From Pseudoxanthomonas japonensis (GTDB taxonomy: Bacteria > Pseudomonadota > Gammaproteobacteria > Xanthomonadales > Xanthomonadaceae), in the NCBI RefSeq assembly GCF_010093445.1, contig NZ_PDWW01000025.1, positions 1 through 63,909 on the forward strand: a stretch of DNA of 63,909 nucleotides. Direction: 5' to 3'. This document shows, piece by piece, positions 27,060 through 34,834 of this stretch. A program made the position numbers and the translations under genes. The notes beneath the pieces were generated by a model. That model had not been told where the DNA came from. It worked only from the letters and a program-made list of their open reading frames with translations, and made no database searches. Numbering within the stretch: position 1 is the first letter of the stretch; each line of letters opens with the position of its first letter.

Positions 27060-28331
27060 ATGGCGCGTATCGTCGTACTGGGAGCAGGCATCGGTGGCAT
27101 GAGCGCGGCGTACGAATTGCGCGGCACGCTCGGCCAAGGGGTGGACATCACCGTGGTCGGGGAGGGCGACCGCTTCTCGTTCACGCCCTCCAATCCCTGG
27201 GTCGCCGTGGGCTGGCGCAAGCCTTCCGATGTCGAAATGCCGGTCGCCCGCTATCTGGCGAAGAAGAGGATCGCCTTCGAGGGTGCCGGCGCCGAGCGCA
27301 TCGAGCCCGACCACCACCGCGTGCGGCTGCGCGACGGACGCACCCTCGACTACGACTACCTGGTAATCGCGACGGGGCCGCGACTGGCCTTCGACGAAGT
27401 GCCGGGCCTGGGGCCAGAAGGCGGATTCACCCAGTCCGTCTGCACCACGTCGCATGCGGCCACGGCGTGGCAGGCGTACCAGGCGTTTCTCGAGAATCCG
27501 GGGCCGGTCGTCGTGGGTGCCGCGCCGATGGCCAGTTGCTTCGGCCCGGCGTACGAATTCGCGATGATCCTGGACAGCGACCTGCGCAAGCGAAAGCTGC
27601 GCGACAAGGTGCCGATCACCTACGTCAGTCCGGAGCCTTACATTGGCCACATGGGCCTGGGCGGCGTGGGCGACTCCAGAGGGATGATGGAGTCGGAGTT
27701 CCGTCAGCGCCATATCCAGTGGATCACCAACGCGAAGATCACCGCGGTGCGCGACGGCGAGATGGACGTGTCCGAAATGGACGACGCCGGCCAGCCCAGG
27801 AAGGCGCACGTGCTGCCGTTCAAGTACTCGATGGTGCTGCCGGCCTTCACCGGCGTGCCGGCCGTACGCCAGGGAGAAGGGCTGTGCAATCCGCGCGGCT
27901 TCATCCTGATCGACAGGCACCAGCGCAACCCGGCCTATCCCGCCATCTTCTCGCTCGGCGTGTGCGTGGCCATCCCGCCGGTGGAGGCCACGCCGGTGCC
28001 GACCGGCGCGCCGAAGACCGGTTTCATGATCGAGTCGATGGTGACCGCCGTGGCGCACAACATCCAGGCCGATCTGGCCGGCAGACCGGTCACCGCCGAA
28101 GCGACGTGGAACGCGATCTGCCTGGCGGACATGGGCGACACCGGCGCGGCCTTCGTGGCGCTGCCGCAGATCCCGCCGCGCAACGTCACCTGGGCCAAGG
28201 TCGGCAAATGGGTGCACGTGGCCAAGATCGCATTCGAAAAGTACTTCCTGATGAAGATGAAGTCCGGCAACACCGAGCCGGTCTACGAGAAATACGTGCT
28301 CAAGCTGCTCGGCATCATGCGCACCCGCTGA
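27060..28331 (+). CDS. sqr: Sulfide:quinone oxidoreductase
   Basis: 423 aa FAD-dependent monotopic membrane enzyme that oxidises sulfide to persulfide/polysulfide and reduces quinone. The dinucleotide motif VVLGAGIGGMSAAYEL is at residues 5-20, and the second FAD segment is VIATGPRLAF. C128, C160 and C354 lie at almost the same positions as the catalytic cysteines of Acidithiobacillus ferrooxidans SQR (128, 160, 356, from memory). The C-terminal KIAFEKYFLMKMKSG helix is probably membrane-associated. A strong GGAGGGG ribosome-binding site supports the start at 27060, although the frame is open earlier. First gene of the rightward sulfur operon. Confidence 0.93.
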   Translation: MARIVVLGAGIGGMSAAYELRGTLGQGVDITVVGEGDRFSFTPSNPWVAVGWRKPSDVEMPVARYLAKKRIAFEGAGAERIEPDHHRVRLRDGRTLDYDYLVIATGPRLAFDEVPGLGPEGGFTQSVCTTSHAATAWQAYQAFLENPGPVVVGAAPMASCFGPAYEFAMILDSDLRKRKLRDKVPITYVSPEPYIGHMGLGGVGDSRGMMESEFRQRHIQWITNAKITAVRDGEMDVSEMDDAGQPRKAHVLPFKYSMVLPAFTGVPAVRQGEGLCNPRGFILIDRHQRNPAYPAIFSLGVCVAIPPVEATPVPTGAPKTGFMIESMVTAVAHNIQADLAGRPVTAEATWNAICLADMGDTGAAFVALPQIPPRNVTWAKVGKWVHVAKIAFEKYFLMKMKSGNTEPVYEKYVLKLLGIMRTR

Positions 28332-28361
28332 TGTCGCCATCCACTATCCGGAGAACACCTC

Positions 28362-28565
28362 ATGAACCTCGATCGTGCCGTCCTCGCCTTCGCCGGCGTG
28401 ATGATCCTCGCCAGCGTGGCGCTGGCCCACTTCGTTTCGCCGCTGTGGCTGTGGTTCACGGTCTTCATCGGCGTGAATCTGCTGCAGGCCAGCGTGACCG
28501 GCTTCTGTCCCGCCGCCATCGTTTTCCGCAGGCTGGGCGTGCGCGCCGGCTGCGCGTTCAAGTGA
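28362..28565 (+). CDS. DUF2892-like small membrane protein
   Basis: 67 aa with two transmembrane helices (AVLAFAGVMILASVALAHF and LWLWFTVFIGVNLLQASVTGF) and the motif GFCPAAIVFRRLG. This matches the membrane module found at the C-terminus of YgaP-type rhodaneses and as a stand-alone protein in sulfur operons. Its Cys residues (in FCP and GCAF) are candidates for sulfur contact. It lies 30 nt after sqr. The function is not established. Confidence 0.85.
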   Translation: MNLDRAVLAFAGVMILASVALAHFVSPLWLWFTVFIGVNLLQASVTGFCPAAIVFRRLGVRAGCAFK

Positions 28566-28579
28566 GCAAGGGGTTTGCC

Positions 28580-29653
28580 ATGAGTTGCACCGCGATGTCG
28601 TCGCGCCTGCTGTTGCCGCTGTTGCTGGTGGCCGGCCTGGCCGCATGCGGGCGCGAAGCGCCCGTTGCGCCGGCCGCGCGCGTCGAAGGGCTGCAGACCT
28701 TCCAGGTGCCGGCCGCCGAAGCGGCGGGCGGCCGTGCCTGGGAGGGCGTGGTGGAAGCGGTGCAACAGGCCACGCTGTCGGCGCAGACGAACGGACGCGT
28801 GGCCGCGGTGGAGCGCGATGTCAACGACCGCGTGGCGGCAGGCGATGTGCTGGTGCGGCTCAGTGCGGTGGAACAGCAAGCCGGTATGGACGCCGCGCGC
28901 GCCCAGCTGCGCGCGGCCGAAGCCTCCGCGACCGAAGCGGACGCCAACTACCGGCGCTTCGCCAACCTGGCGAAGGACCAGTTCGTGTCCAAGGCCCAGC
29001 TCGACCAGGCCCGGATGGCGCGCGATTCGGCAACCGCCGCGCGCGACGCCGCCCGCGCCCAACTGGCGAATGCCGGCCAGCAGACCGGCTACACCACGGT
29101 GCGCGCGCCGTACGCGGGCATCGTCGCCACCCGTGATGTCGAGCCGGGGGAGAGTGTCGGCCTCGGGCAGACGCTGATGACCGTGTTCGCACCGGGCGCC
29201 CTGCGCATCGACGTGGCGGTGCCGCAATCGGAAGCGGAGGCGATCCGGGCCCACCCCGTGGCCGTGGTCGTCCTCGACGACGGGCGCCGGATCGACGCCG
29301 CCGCCGTCACCGTCTTTCCAGCCGCCGATGCGTCCACGCACGCCATGCGCATCCGCCTGCAGTTGCCGGCACTCGATGCGCCGCCGCAACCGGGTCTGAC
29401 CGCGAAAGTGGCGTTCCCGGCCGTGAAGGGCGCGGCGTTTCCGCGCGTTCCCGTCAGCGCGCTGGTGCGCCGTGGCGAAGTGACGGCGGTGTACGTGCTC
29501 GGCGACGGGCGGCTGTCGTTGCGCCAGGTCAGGCTGGGAGATGCAGCGGGCGACCAGGTGGATGTGATCTCGGGGCTGAAGCCCGGCGACCGGGTCGCCG
29601 CCGATCCGGTCGCCGCGCAGCAGGCGCTCGTGGCGGCGCGCAAGGACGACTGA
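28580..29653 (+). CDS. RND efflux periplasmic adaptor lipoprotein
   Basis: 357 aa. A lipoprotein signal with lipobox LAAC (C23) anchors it in the inner membrane. HlyD-type architecture: a barrel-sandwich half (TNGRVAAVERDVNDRVAAGDVLVRL), a helical hairpin about 85-140, the second lipoyl half (YTTVRAPYAGIVATRDVEPGESV), and a beta-barrel/membrane-proximal end. It links the following RND pump to an outer-membrane channel encoded elsewhere. It lies 14 nt after the DUF2892-like gene and 1 nt before the pump gene. Confidence 0.92.
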   Translation: MSCTAMSSRLLLPLLLVAGLAACGREAPVAPAARVEGLQTFQVPAAEAAGGRAWEGVVEAVQQATLSAQTNGRVAAVERDVNDRVAAGDVLVRLSAVEQQAGMDAARAQLRAAEASATEADANYRRFANLAKDQFVSKAQLDQARMARDSATAARDAARAQLANAGQQTGYTTVRAPYAGIVATRDVEPGESVGLGQTLMTVFAPGALRIDVAVPQSEAEAIRAHPVAVVVLDDGRRIDAAAVTVFPAADASTHAMRIRLQLPALDAPPQPGLTAKVAFPAVKGAAFPRVPVSALVRRGEVTAVYVLGDGRLSLRQVRLGDAAGDQVDVISGLKPGDRVAADPVAAQQALVAARKDD

Positions 29654-29654
29654 C

Positions 29655-32600
29655 ATGGCATTGCTCCCGACCCCTCCGCGGCTGGGCCTGTCCGGTCGCC
29701 TTGCGCGCATCTTCCAGGCCAATCCGCTGACGCCGATCCTCGCGCTGCTCGGCCTGCTGCTGGGACTGGTGGCGGTGATGATCACGCCACGCGAGGAAGA
29801 GCCGCAGATCGACGTGACGATGGCCAACGTCATCGTGCCGTTCCCCGGCGCGGATGCGCGCCAGGTCGAACAGATGGTGACGTATCCGCTCGAGCAGAAG
29901 CTGTCCGAGATCGAGGAGATCAAGCACACCTATTCGATCAGCCGGCCCGGCATGGCGGTGCTGACGGTGGAGTTCGACGTGGGCGTGAAGCGCCAGCCTG
30001 CGCTGGTGCGCCTGTACGACAAGGTGTTCTCGAACCGGGACTGGATGCCGGCGAACCTCGGCGTGGGCCAGCCGATCGTCAAGCCCAAGGGCATCAATGA
30101 CGTGCCGGTGATGGCGCTGACCCTGTGGACGGACGATCCGCAGCGCGGCGCACGCGACCTGGCCGAGGTGGCCCATACGCTGGAAACCGAACTCAAGCGC
30201 ATTCCCGGTACGCGCGACGTCTTCACCATCGGCGCGCCGCAGCGTGCGGTGATGGTGCAGCTCGATGCGGCCCGACTGGCCAGCCATGGCCTGGCGGTGA
30301 ACGATCTGTCCTCGGCGTTGCAGTCCGCCAACCTGGCGCGGCAGGCGGGTGAGCGCGTCGGCATGGACGGGGTGGTGCAGGTGACGTCGGGACAGTTCCT
30401 GGCCGACCGCGCGGACGTGGCCGGCCTGGTGCTGGGCGTGGCCGGTGGCCAACCGGTGCGCCTGGAGGACGTGGCGACGGTCAGCGACGCGGCCGATACG
30501 CCGTCGAGTTATGTATGGCACGGTGCGCCCGCCACGCGTGCGGGACCCGCCAGTGGCGTCGCACCGGCGGTGACGCTGGCCATCGCCAAGAAGCCGGGCA
30601 GCAATGCCGCCGACATCACGTCCGCCGTGCTGGCGCGGGTGAAGGCGTTGCGCGGCACCGTGATTCCCGACGGCATCCAGGCGGAGACCACGCGCGACTA
30701 CGGCCTGACCGCCAGCGACAAGGCGCAGACGCTGATCAAGAAGCTGGTCTTCGCCACGGGCTCGGTGGTGCTGCTGGTGCTGTTCGCGCTGGGCCGTCGC
30801 GAGGCCGTCGTCATCGGCAGCGCGGTGGTGCTGACGCTGGCCGTCACGCTGTTCGCCTCGTCGGCCATGGGATTCACCCTCAACCGCGTCTCGTTGTTCG
30901 CGCTGATCTTCTCCATCGGCATCCTGGTGGACGATGCCATCGTGGTGGTCGAGAACATCCACCGGCACATGGCGCAGGGCGGGAAGTCCCTGGCCGAGGC
31001 CATCCCGCCGGCGGTGGACGAAGTGGGCGGTCCCACCATCCTGGCCACCTTTACGGTGATCGCGGCGCTGATGCCCATGGCCTTCGTCACCGGCCTGATG
31101 GGGCCGTACATGCGCCCCATCCCGATCAATGCCTCGGTCGGCATGCTGTTGTCGCTGATGATCGCGCTGGTGGTGACGCCGTGGCTGTCGCTGAAGCTGC
31201 TCGGGCGCCATGCGATCGCGCATGCGGGCGAGGGCGCCGCCCACGGACATGCGGAAGGCACCATGGCCGCGCGCCTGCATCGCCTGTTCGAACGCGTGAT
31301 GTCGCCGTTCCTGGACGCCGGCAAGGGAGCGCGGCGGCGGCGCCTGTTGTTTGTCGCCATGGCGGCACTGGTAGCGCTGGCGGCCAGCCTGGCGATGTTC
31401 AAGCTGGTGGTGCTGAAGATGCTGCCGTTCGACAACAAGTCCGAACTGCAGATCGTGGTCGACCTGCCCGAAGGCCGCACGCTGGAGGACACCAGCGCGC
31501 TGCTGGTGGAGCTGGCCGGCGTGCTGGACCGTACACCGGAGGTCCTGCATTACCAGGGCTATGCGGGAACGGCGGCGCCGATCAACTTCAACGGCCTGGT
31601 GCGGCAGTACTACCTGCGCGAAGGGGCAAACGTCGGCGACCTGCAGGTGAACCTGGTGGATCGCCATGACCGCAGGCGCAAGAGCCACGAGATCGCCGTC
31701 GCCCTGCGCCCGCAGGTGGATGCGATCGGTCGTCGCCATGGCGCGTCGGTGAAAGTGGTCGAAGTGCCGCCCGGGCCGCCCGTGCTGTCGCCGATCGTGG
31801 CCGAAGTGTACGGCCCGGACTACGCCCGCCAGCGCGAGGTCGCGCGGGCGCTCGAGCAACGCTTCCTGGCCACCGGCGGTATCGTCGATGTGGATACGAG
31901 CGTGGAAGCCGATGCGCGGCGCGACCTCCTGGTGATCGACCGCGTGCGCGCGGCGCGCCTGGGCGTGCCGCAGTCTGCGATCACCGACACGATCGCCGCG
32001 GGCCTGTCGGGGCTGGACGCCACCCACGTGATCGATGGCGGCTCGAAGTATCCACGCCCGATCCGCCTGCGCCTGCCGGTGGCCGACCAGGCCTCGCTCG
32101 ACGGCCTGCTCTCGCTGCGCGTGCGCGGCGGCGATGACCAGTTGGTGCCGTTGTCCGAACTGGTGCAGGTGCGCTCCACCTGGTGGGATGGCGCCATCCA
32201 CCACAAGGACCTGCTGCCGGTGGTGTACGTGATGGGCGACGAGAGCGGCGCGGTCGACAGCCCGCTGTACGGCATGTTCGACCTGGTCGGGCAGGTGTCG
32301 GACAACGCCATCGACGGGCAGCAGGTGGGGCAGTCCTACATCCGCCAGCCGCCCGATACCAGCAGCTTCGGCATCAAGTGGGATGGCGAGTGGCAGATCA
32401 CCTACGAGACGTTCCGCGACATGGGCATCGCCTATGCGGCCGGCATGGTGCTGATCTACCTGCTGGTGGTGGCCTATTTCCGCAATTACGTGGTGCCGCT
32501 GGTGATCATGGCACCCATTCCGTTGACGGTGATCGGCGTGATGCCGGGCCACGCGCTGCTGGGGGCGCAGTTCACCGCCACCAGCATGATCGGCATGATC

Positions 32601-32912
32601 GCGCTGGCCGGCATCATCGTGCGCAACTCGATCCTGCTGGTGGACTTCATCAACCACCTGGTCGAGCGCGGACAGACGCTGGCGTCGGCGGTCGTCGATG
32701 CCTGCGCGGTGCGCGCGCAGCCGATCGCGCTGACCGCGCTGGCGGCGATGGCGGGTGCGTTCTTCATCCTCGACGATCCCATCTTCAATGGCCTGGCGAT
32801 CTCGCTGATCTTCGGGATCCTGGTCTCCACGGTGCTGACGCTGGTGGTGATCCCCCTGCTGTACTACGGGCTGATGCATGGCAAGCAGGCGCCCGTGGGG
32901 AAGGGCCGGTGA
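29655..32912 (+). CDS. RND-family efflux pump (inner-membrane subunit)
   Basis: 1085 aa, the full length of AcrB/HAE-type pumps. The N-terminal helix is followed by a large periplasmic loop, a central helix block including GILVDDAIVVVENIHRHM with the paired Asp residues of the proton relay, a second loop, and a final helix block (MIALAGIIVRNSILLVDFINHLVERG). Adaptor and pump are co-directional with sqr and the DUF2892-like gene, so the substrate may be a sulfur compound or a toxic product of sulfide stress; nothing in the sequence fixes it. No outer-membrane factor follows. Confidence 0.92.
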   Translation: MALLPTPPRLGLSGRLARIFQANPLTPILALLGLLLGLVAVMITPREEEPQIDVTMANVIVPFPGADARQVEQMVTYPLEQKLSEIEEIKHTYSISRPGMAVLTVEFDVGVKRQPALVRLYDKVFSNRDWMPANLGVGQPIVKPKGINDVPVMALTLWTDDPQRGARDLAEVAHTLETELKRIPGTRDVFTIGAPQRAVMVQLDAARLASHGLAVNDLSSALQSANLARQAGERVGMDGVVQVTSGQFLADRADVAGLVLGVAGGQPVRLEDVATVSDAADTPSSYVWHGAPATRAGPASGVAPAVTLAIAKKPGSNAADITSAVLARVKALRGTVIPDGIQAETTRDYGLTASDKAQTLIKKLVFATGSVVLLVLFALGRREAVVIGSAVVLTLAVTLFASSAMGFTLNRVSLFALIFSIGILVDDAIVVVENIHRHMAQGGKSLAEAIPPAVDEVGGPTILATFTVIAALMPMAFVTGLMGPYMRPIPINASVGMLLSLMIALVVTPWLSLKLLGRHAIAHAGEGAAHGHAEGTMAARLHRLFERVMSPFLDAGKGARRRRLLFVAMAALVALAASLAMFKLVVLKMLPFDNKSELQIVVDLPEGRTLEDTSALLVELAGVLDRTPEVLHYQGYAGTAAPINFNGLVRQYYLREGANVGDLQVNLVDRHDRRRKSHEIAVALRPQVDAIGRRHGASVKVVEVPPGPPVLSPIVAEVYGPDYARQREVARALEQRFLATGGIVDVDTSVEADARRDLLVIDRVRAARLGVPQSAITDTIAAGLSGLDATHVIDGGSKYPRPIRLRLPVADQASLDGLLSLRVRGGDDQLVPLSELVQVRSTWWDGAIHHKDLLPVVYVMGDESGAVDSPLYGMFDLVGQVSDNAIDGQQVGQSYIRQPPDTSSFGIKWDGEWQITYETFRDMGIAYAAGMVLIYLLVVAYFRNYVVPLVIMAPIPLTVIGVMPGHALLGAQFTATSMIGMIALAGIIVRNSILLVDFINHLVERGQTLASAVVDACAVRAQPIALTALAAMAGAFFILDDPIFNGLAISLIFGILVSTVLTLVVIPLLYYGLMHGKQAPVGKGR

Positions 32913-32987
32913 GTGCGTCGCCGACCGGGGGCAGGCGTCGCGTGACGTATGCTGTTCCGACCCGCCAGCCCCCTGCGTGAGCCGACC

Positions 32988-33470
32988 ATGAGTGATCCCC
33001 AGCGCATCCGCCTCACCCTGGAACAGGAGGACGACTATGCGTTCCGCATCCGCTTCGACGAGACCACCATCGCCGACCTGATGACCGACGAGCCGGCGCC
33101 GCTGGGCAAGGGCGAGGGGCCCAATCCGACGCGGTTGCTGGCGGCCGCCGTCGCCAACTGCCTGTCGGCCAGCCTGCTGTTCGCATTGCGCAAGTTCAAG
33201 AACACGCCCGGCAAGCTGGTGACGCATGCCACCGCGGAACTGGCCCGCAACGAGCAGGGCCGGCTGCGGGTGGAGCACATCCATGCCGACATCCGGCTCG
33301 CCGAGGCGGGCACGGCGCATGCGTCGCTGGAGCGGATCCTGGCCCAGTTCGAGAACTTCTGCGTGGTGACCGAGAGTGTGCGCCACGGCGTCGACGTGTC
33401 CGTCAGCATCACCGACGCCGACGGCGTGCAGTTGCATGGCACCGCGCGGGCGGAGCAGGGCGATTCCTGA
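32988..33470 (+). CDS. OsmC-family peroxiredoxin-like protein
   Basis: 160 aa. The OsmC/Ohr fold carries two conserved cysteines, C58 in AVANCLSASLLF and C125 in FENFCVVTESVR, which together reduce organic hydroperoxides in this family. Start ATG 32988 (MSDPQRIRLTLEQ). It begins 75 nt after the RND pump on the same strand and could be the last gene of the sulfur-stress operon, since OsmC-like proteins occur in persulfide regulons elsewhere. A REP-like hairpin follows, marking a likely transcript end. Confidence 0.85.
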   Translation: MSDPQRIRLTLEQEDDYAFRIRFDETTIADLMTDEPAPLGKGEGPNPTRLLAAAVANCLSASLLFALRKFKNTPGKLVTHATAELARNEQGRLRVEHIHADIRLAEAGTAHASLERILAQFENFCVVTESVRHGVDVSVSITDADGVQLHGTARAEQGDS

Positions 33471-33499
33471 TCGGCGGTTGGAGGCTGGCTGGGGCTGCT

Positions 33500-33570
33500 C
33501 TTGTGGGAGCGACGCAAGTCGCGATGAAGCTTTACCGGTGGCCTTTCGCGACTTGCGTCGCTCCCACAAG
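33500..33570. repeat. REP-like palindrome, copy 3
   Basis: Perfectly complementary 25-nt arms at 33500-33524 and 33546-33570 (core GGGAGCGACGCAAGTCGCGA) are separated by only 21 nt. It is a variant of the repeats at 3.9 and 22.5 kb with C for T in the centre. It lies between the osmC-like and lacI-type genes and could fold into a long RNA hairpin. Confidence 0.85.
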
Positions 33571-33668
33571 GGCGAGGAATGGCTGGTCAAGCCCGCGCCC
33601 CCCGGATCGCCGCTGGCAGTCGGCCGTGGCATGATCCCTCCCTCCGCAGTCCGTAGCCGACGCCGTCC

Positions 33669-34706
33669 GTGATCGCGCCCATCAAGGGAAAGGCCACTTC
33701 GCTGGACATCGCCCACCTGGCGGGCGTGTCGCAGCCCACCGTGTCGCGTGCGCTGCGCGGCAGCCCGATGGTCAACGAGGAAACGCGCAAGCGCATCCTC
33801 GCCATCGCCGAGCAGCTCAACTACAAGGTCGACAAGAACGCCTCCAACCTGCGCCGCCAGCATTCCGGCACGCTGGCACTGCTGTTCTTCGAAGACCCGA
33901 CGCCGGACGAGTCGGCGATCAATCCGTTCTTCCTGTCGATGCTGGGCAGCATCACCCGGGCCTGTGCGCTGCGCGGCTACGACCTGCTGATTTCGTTCCA
34001 GCAGTTGTCCAACGACTGGCAGGCCGACTACGAAGACAGCAAGAAGGCCGACGGCATCATCCTGCTGGGCTACGGCGACTATCTGGAATCGCGCAGCCGG
34101 CTGGAGCGGCTGGTCGAGCAGGGCACGCACTTCGTCCGCTGGGGTGCCGTGCAGCCGGATACGCCGGGCGTGTCGATCGGCTGCGACAACACCCAGGGCG
34201 GCCATGACATCACCGCTCACCTGCTGGCGCAGGGGCGACGCCGCATCGCGTTTCTGGGGCATGCGTCGAACCATTACCCCGAGTTCTTCGAGCGGTACCT
34301 GGGCCACCGGCAGGCGCTCGAAGCGGCAGGGATTGCCACCGACGATGCGCTCCAGATCGACGCCATCACCACAGAACAGTCGGGTTACGAGGCCGCCAGT
34401 GCATTGCTGGAACACGGCGCGGCGTTCGATGCGGTATTCGCCGCCAGCGACCTGATCGCCGTCGGGGCGATGAAGGCGTTGCGGGAACACGGCCGGCACG
34501 TGCCCGAGGATGTGGCGGTCGCCGGCTTCGACGACATCCCGCTGGCGAGTTCCATGAATCCGGGCCTGTCCACCGTGCAGCAGGACACCAAGCTCGCCGG
34601 CACCTTGCTGGTGGAAACGCTGCTGGCGCTCGTCAACGGGGAGCCCGTCGAGAGCCAGACCATTCCGGTCAGGCTGGCCTTGCGGGGATCGACGGGCTCA
34701 AAGTGA
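33669..34706 (+). CDS. LacI-family transcriptional regulator
   Basis: 345 aa. N-terminal LacI helix-turn-helix and hinge helix (SLDIAHLAGVSQPTVSRALRGS, then ASNLRR near 57-62), then a periplasmic-binding-protein-like sugar domain (TLALLFFEDPTPDESAINPFF; VAVAGFDDIPLASSMNPGLSTV). The start is GTG at 33669. LacI members usually bind a sugar signal and repress catabolic genes. A maltodextrin locus with two matching operator-like palindromes lies 5.6 kb away, so it is a candidate regulator of that locus. No copy of the palindrome was found at its own promoter. Confidence 0.88.
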   Translation: MIAPIKGKATSLDIAHLAGVSQPTVSRALRGSPMVNEETRKRILAIAEQLNYKVDKNASNLRRQHSGTLALLFFEDPTPDESAINPFFLSMLGSITRACALRGYDLLISFQQLSNDWQADYEDSKKADGIILLGYGDYLESRSRLERLVEQGTHFVRWGAVQPDTPGVSIGCDNTQGGHDITAHLLAQGRRRIAFLGHASNHYPEFFERYLGHRQALEAAGIATDDALQIDAITTEQSGYEAASALLEHGAAFDAVFAASDLIAVGAMKALREHGRHVPEDVAVAGFDDIPLASSMNPGLSTVQQDTKLAGTLLVETLLALVNGEPVESQTIPVRLALRGSTGSK

Positions 34707-34731
34707 TTGCCTGAACAGGGCGGCCGGCCAT

Positions 34732-34754
34732 AAAATAAGAATCATTCTTATTTT
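34732..34754 (+). promoter_or_regulatory. Fur box (perfect palindrome) upstream of the siderophore receptor
   Basis: AAAATAAGAA and TTCTTATTTT form perfect 10-bp arms around TCA, in an AT-rich island within very GC-rich DNA, 80 nt before the receptor ATG. The core AATAAGAATCATTCTTATT resembles the Fur consensus GATAATGATAATCATTATC. It predicts iron-repressed expression of the receptor and the three downstream genes. Confidence 0.85.
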
Positions 34755-34834
34755 GGCTGATGGCGGGCATTGCCCGTGGCCCGAGGCGACCGGTAGGCGG
34801 TGGCACGGGTACCGGCCGCGTCCGAGCCCCCACG

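Noticed and set aside
26972..28579. A plus-strand frame joining upstream sequence to the RND adaptor
   Set aside because: The part before 28580 overlaps sqr in another frame and is Arg/Gly-rich noise; the adaptor has its own lipoprotein signal at 28580.
29529..34499. A 1656-codon open frame on the minus strand opposite the RND and lacI genes
   Set aside because: It is antisense to well-supported genes; the translation is His/Arg/Gln-rich low complexity with no domain pattern, a typical GC-rich shadow frame.
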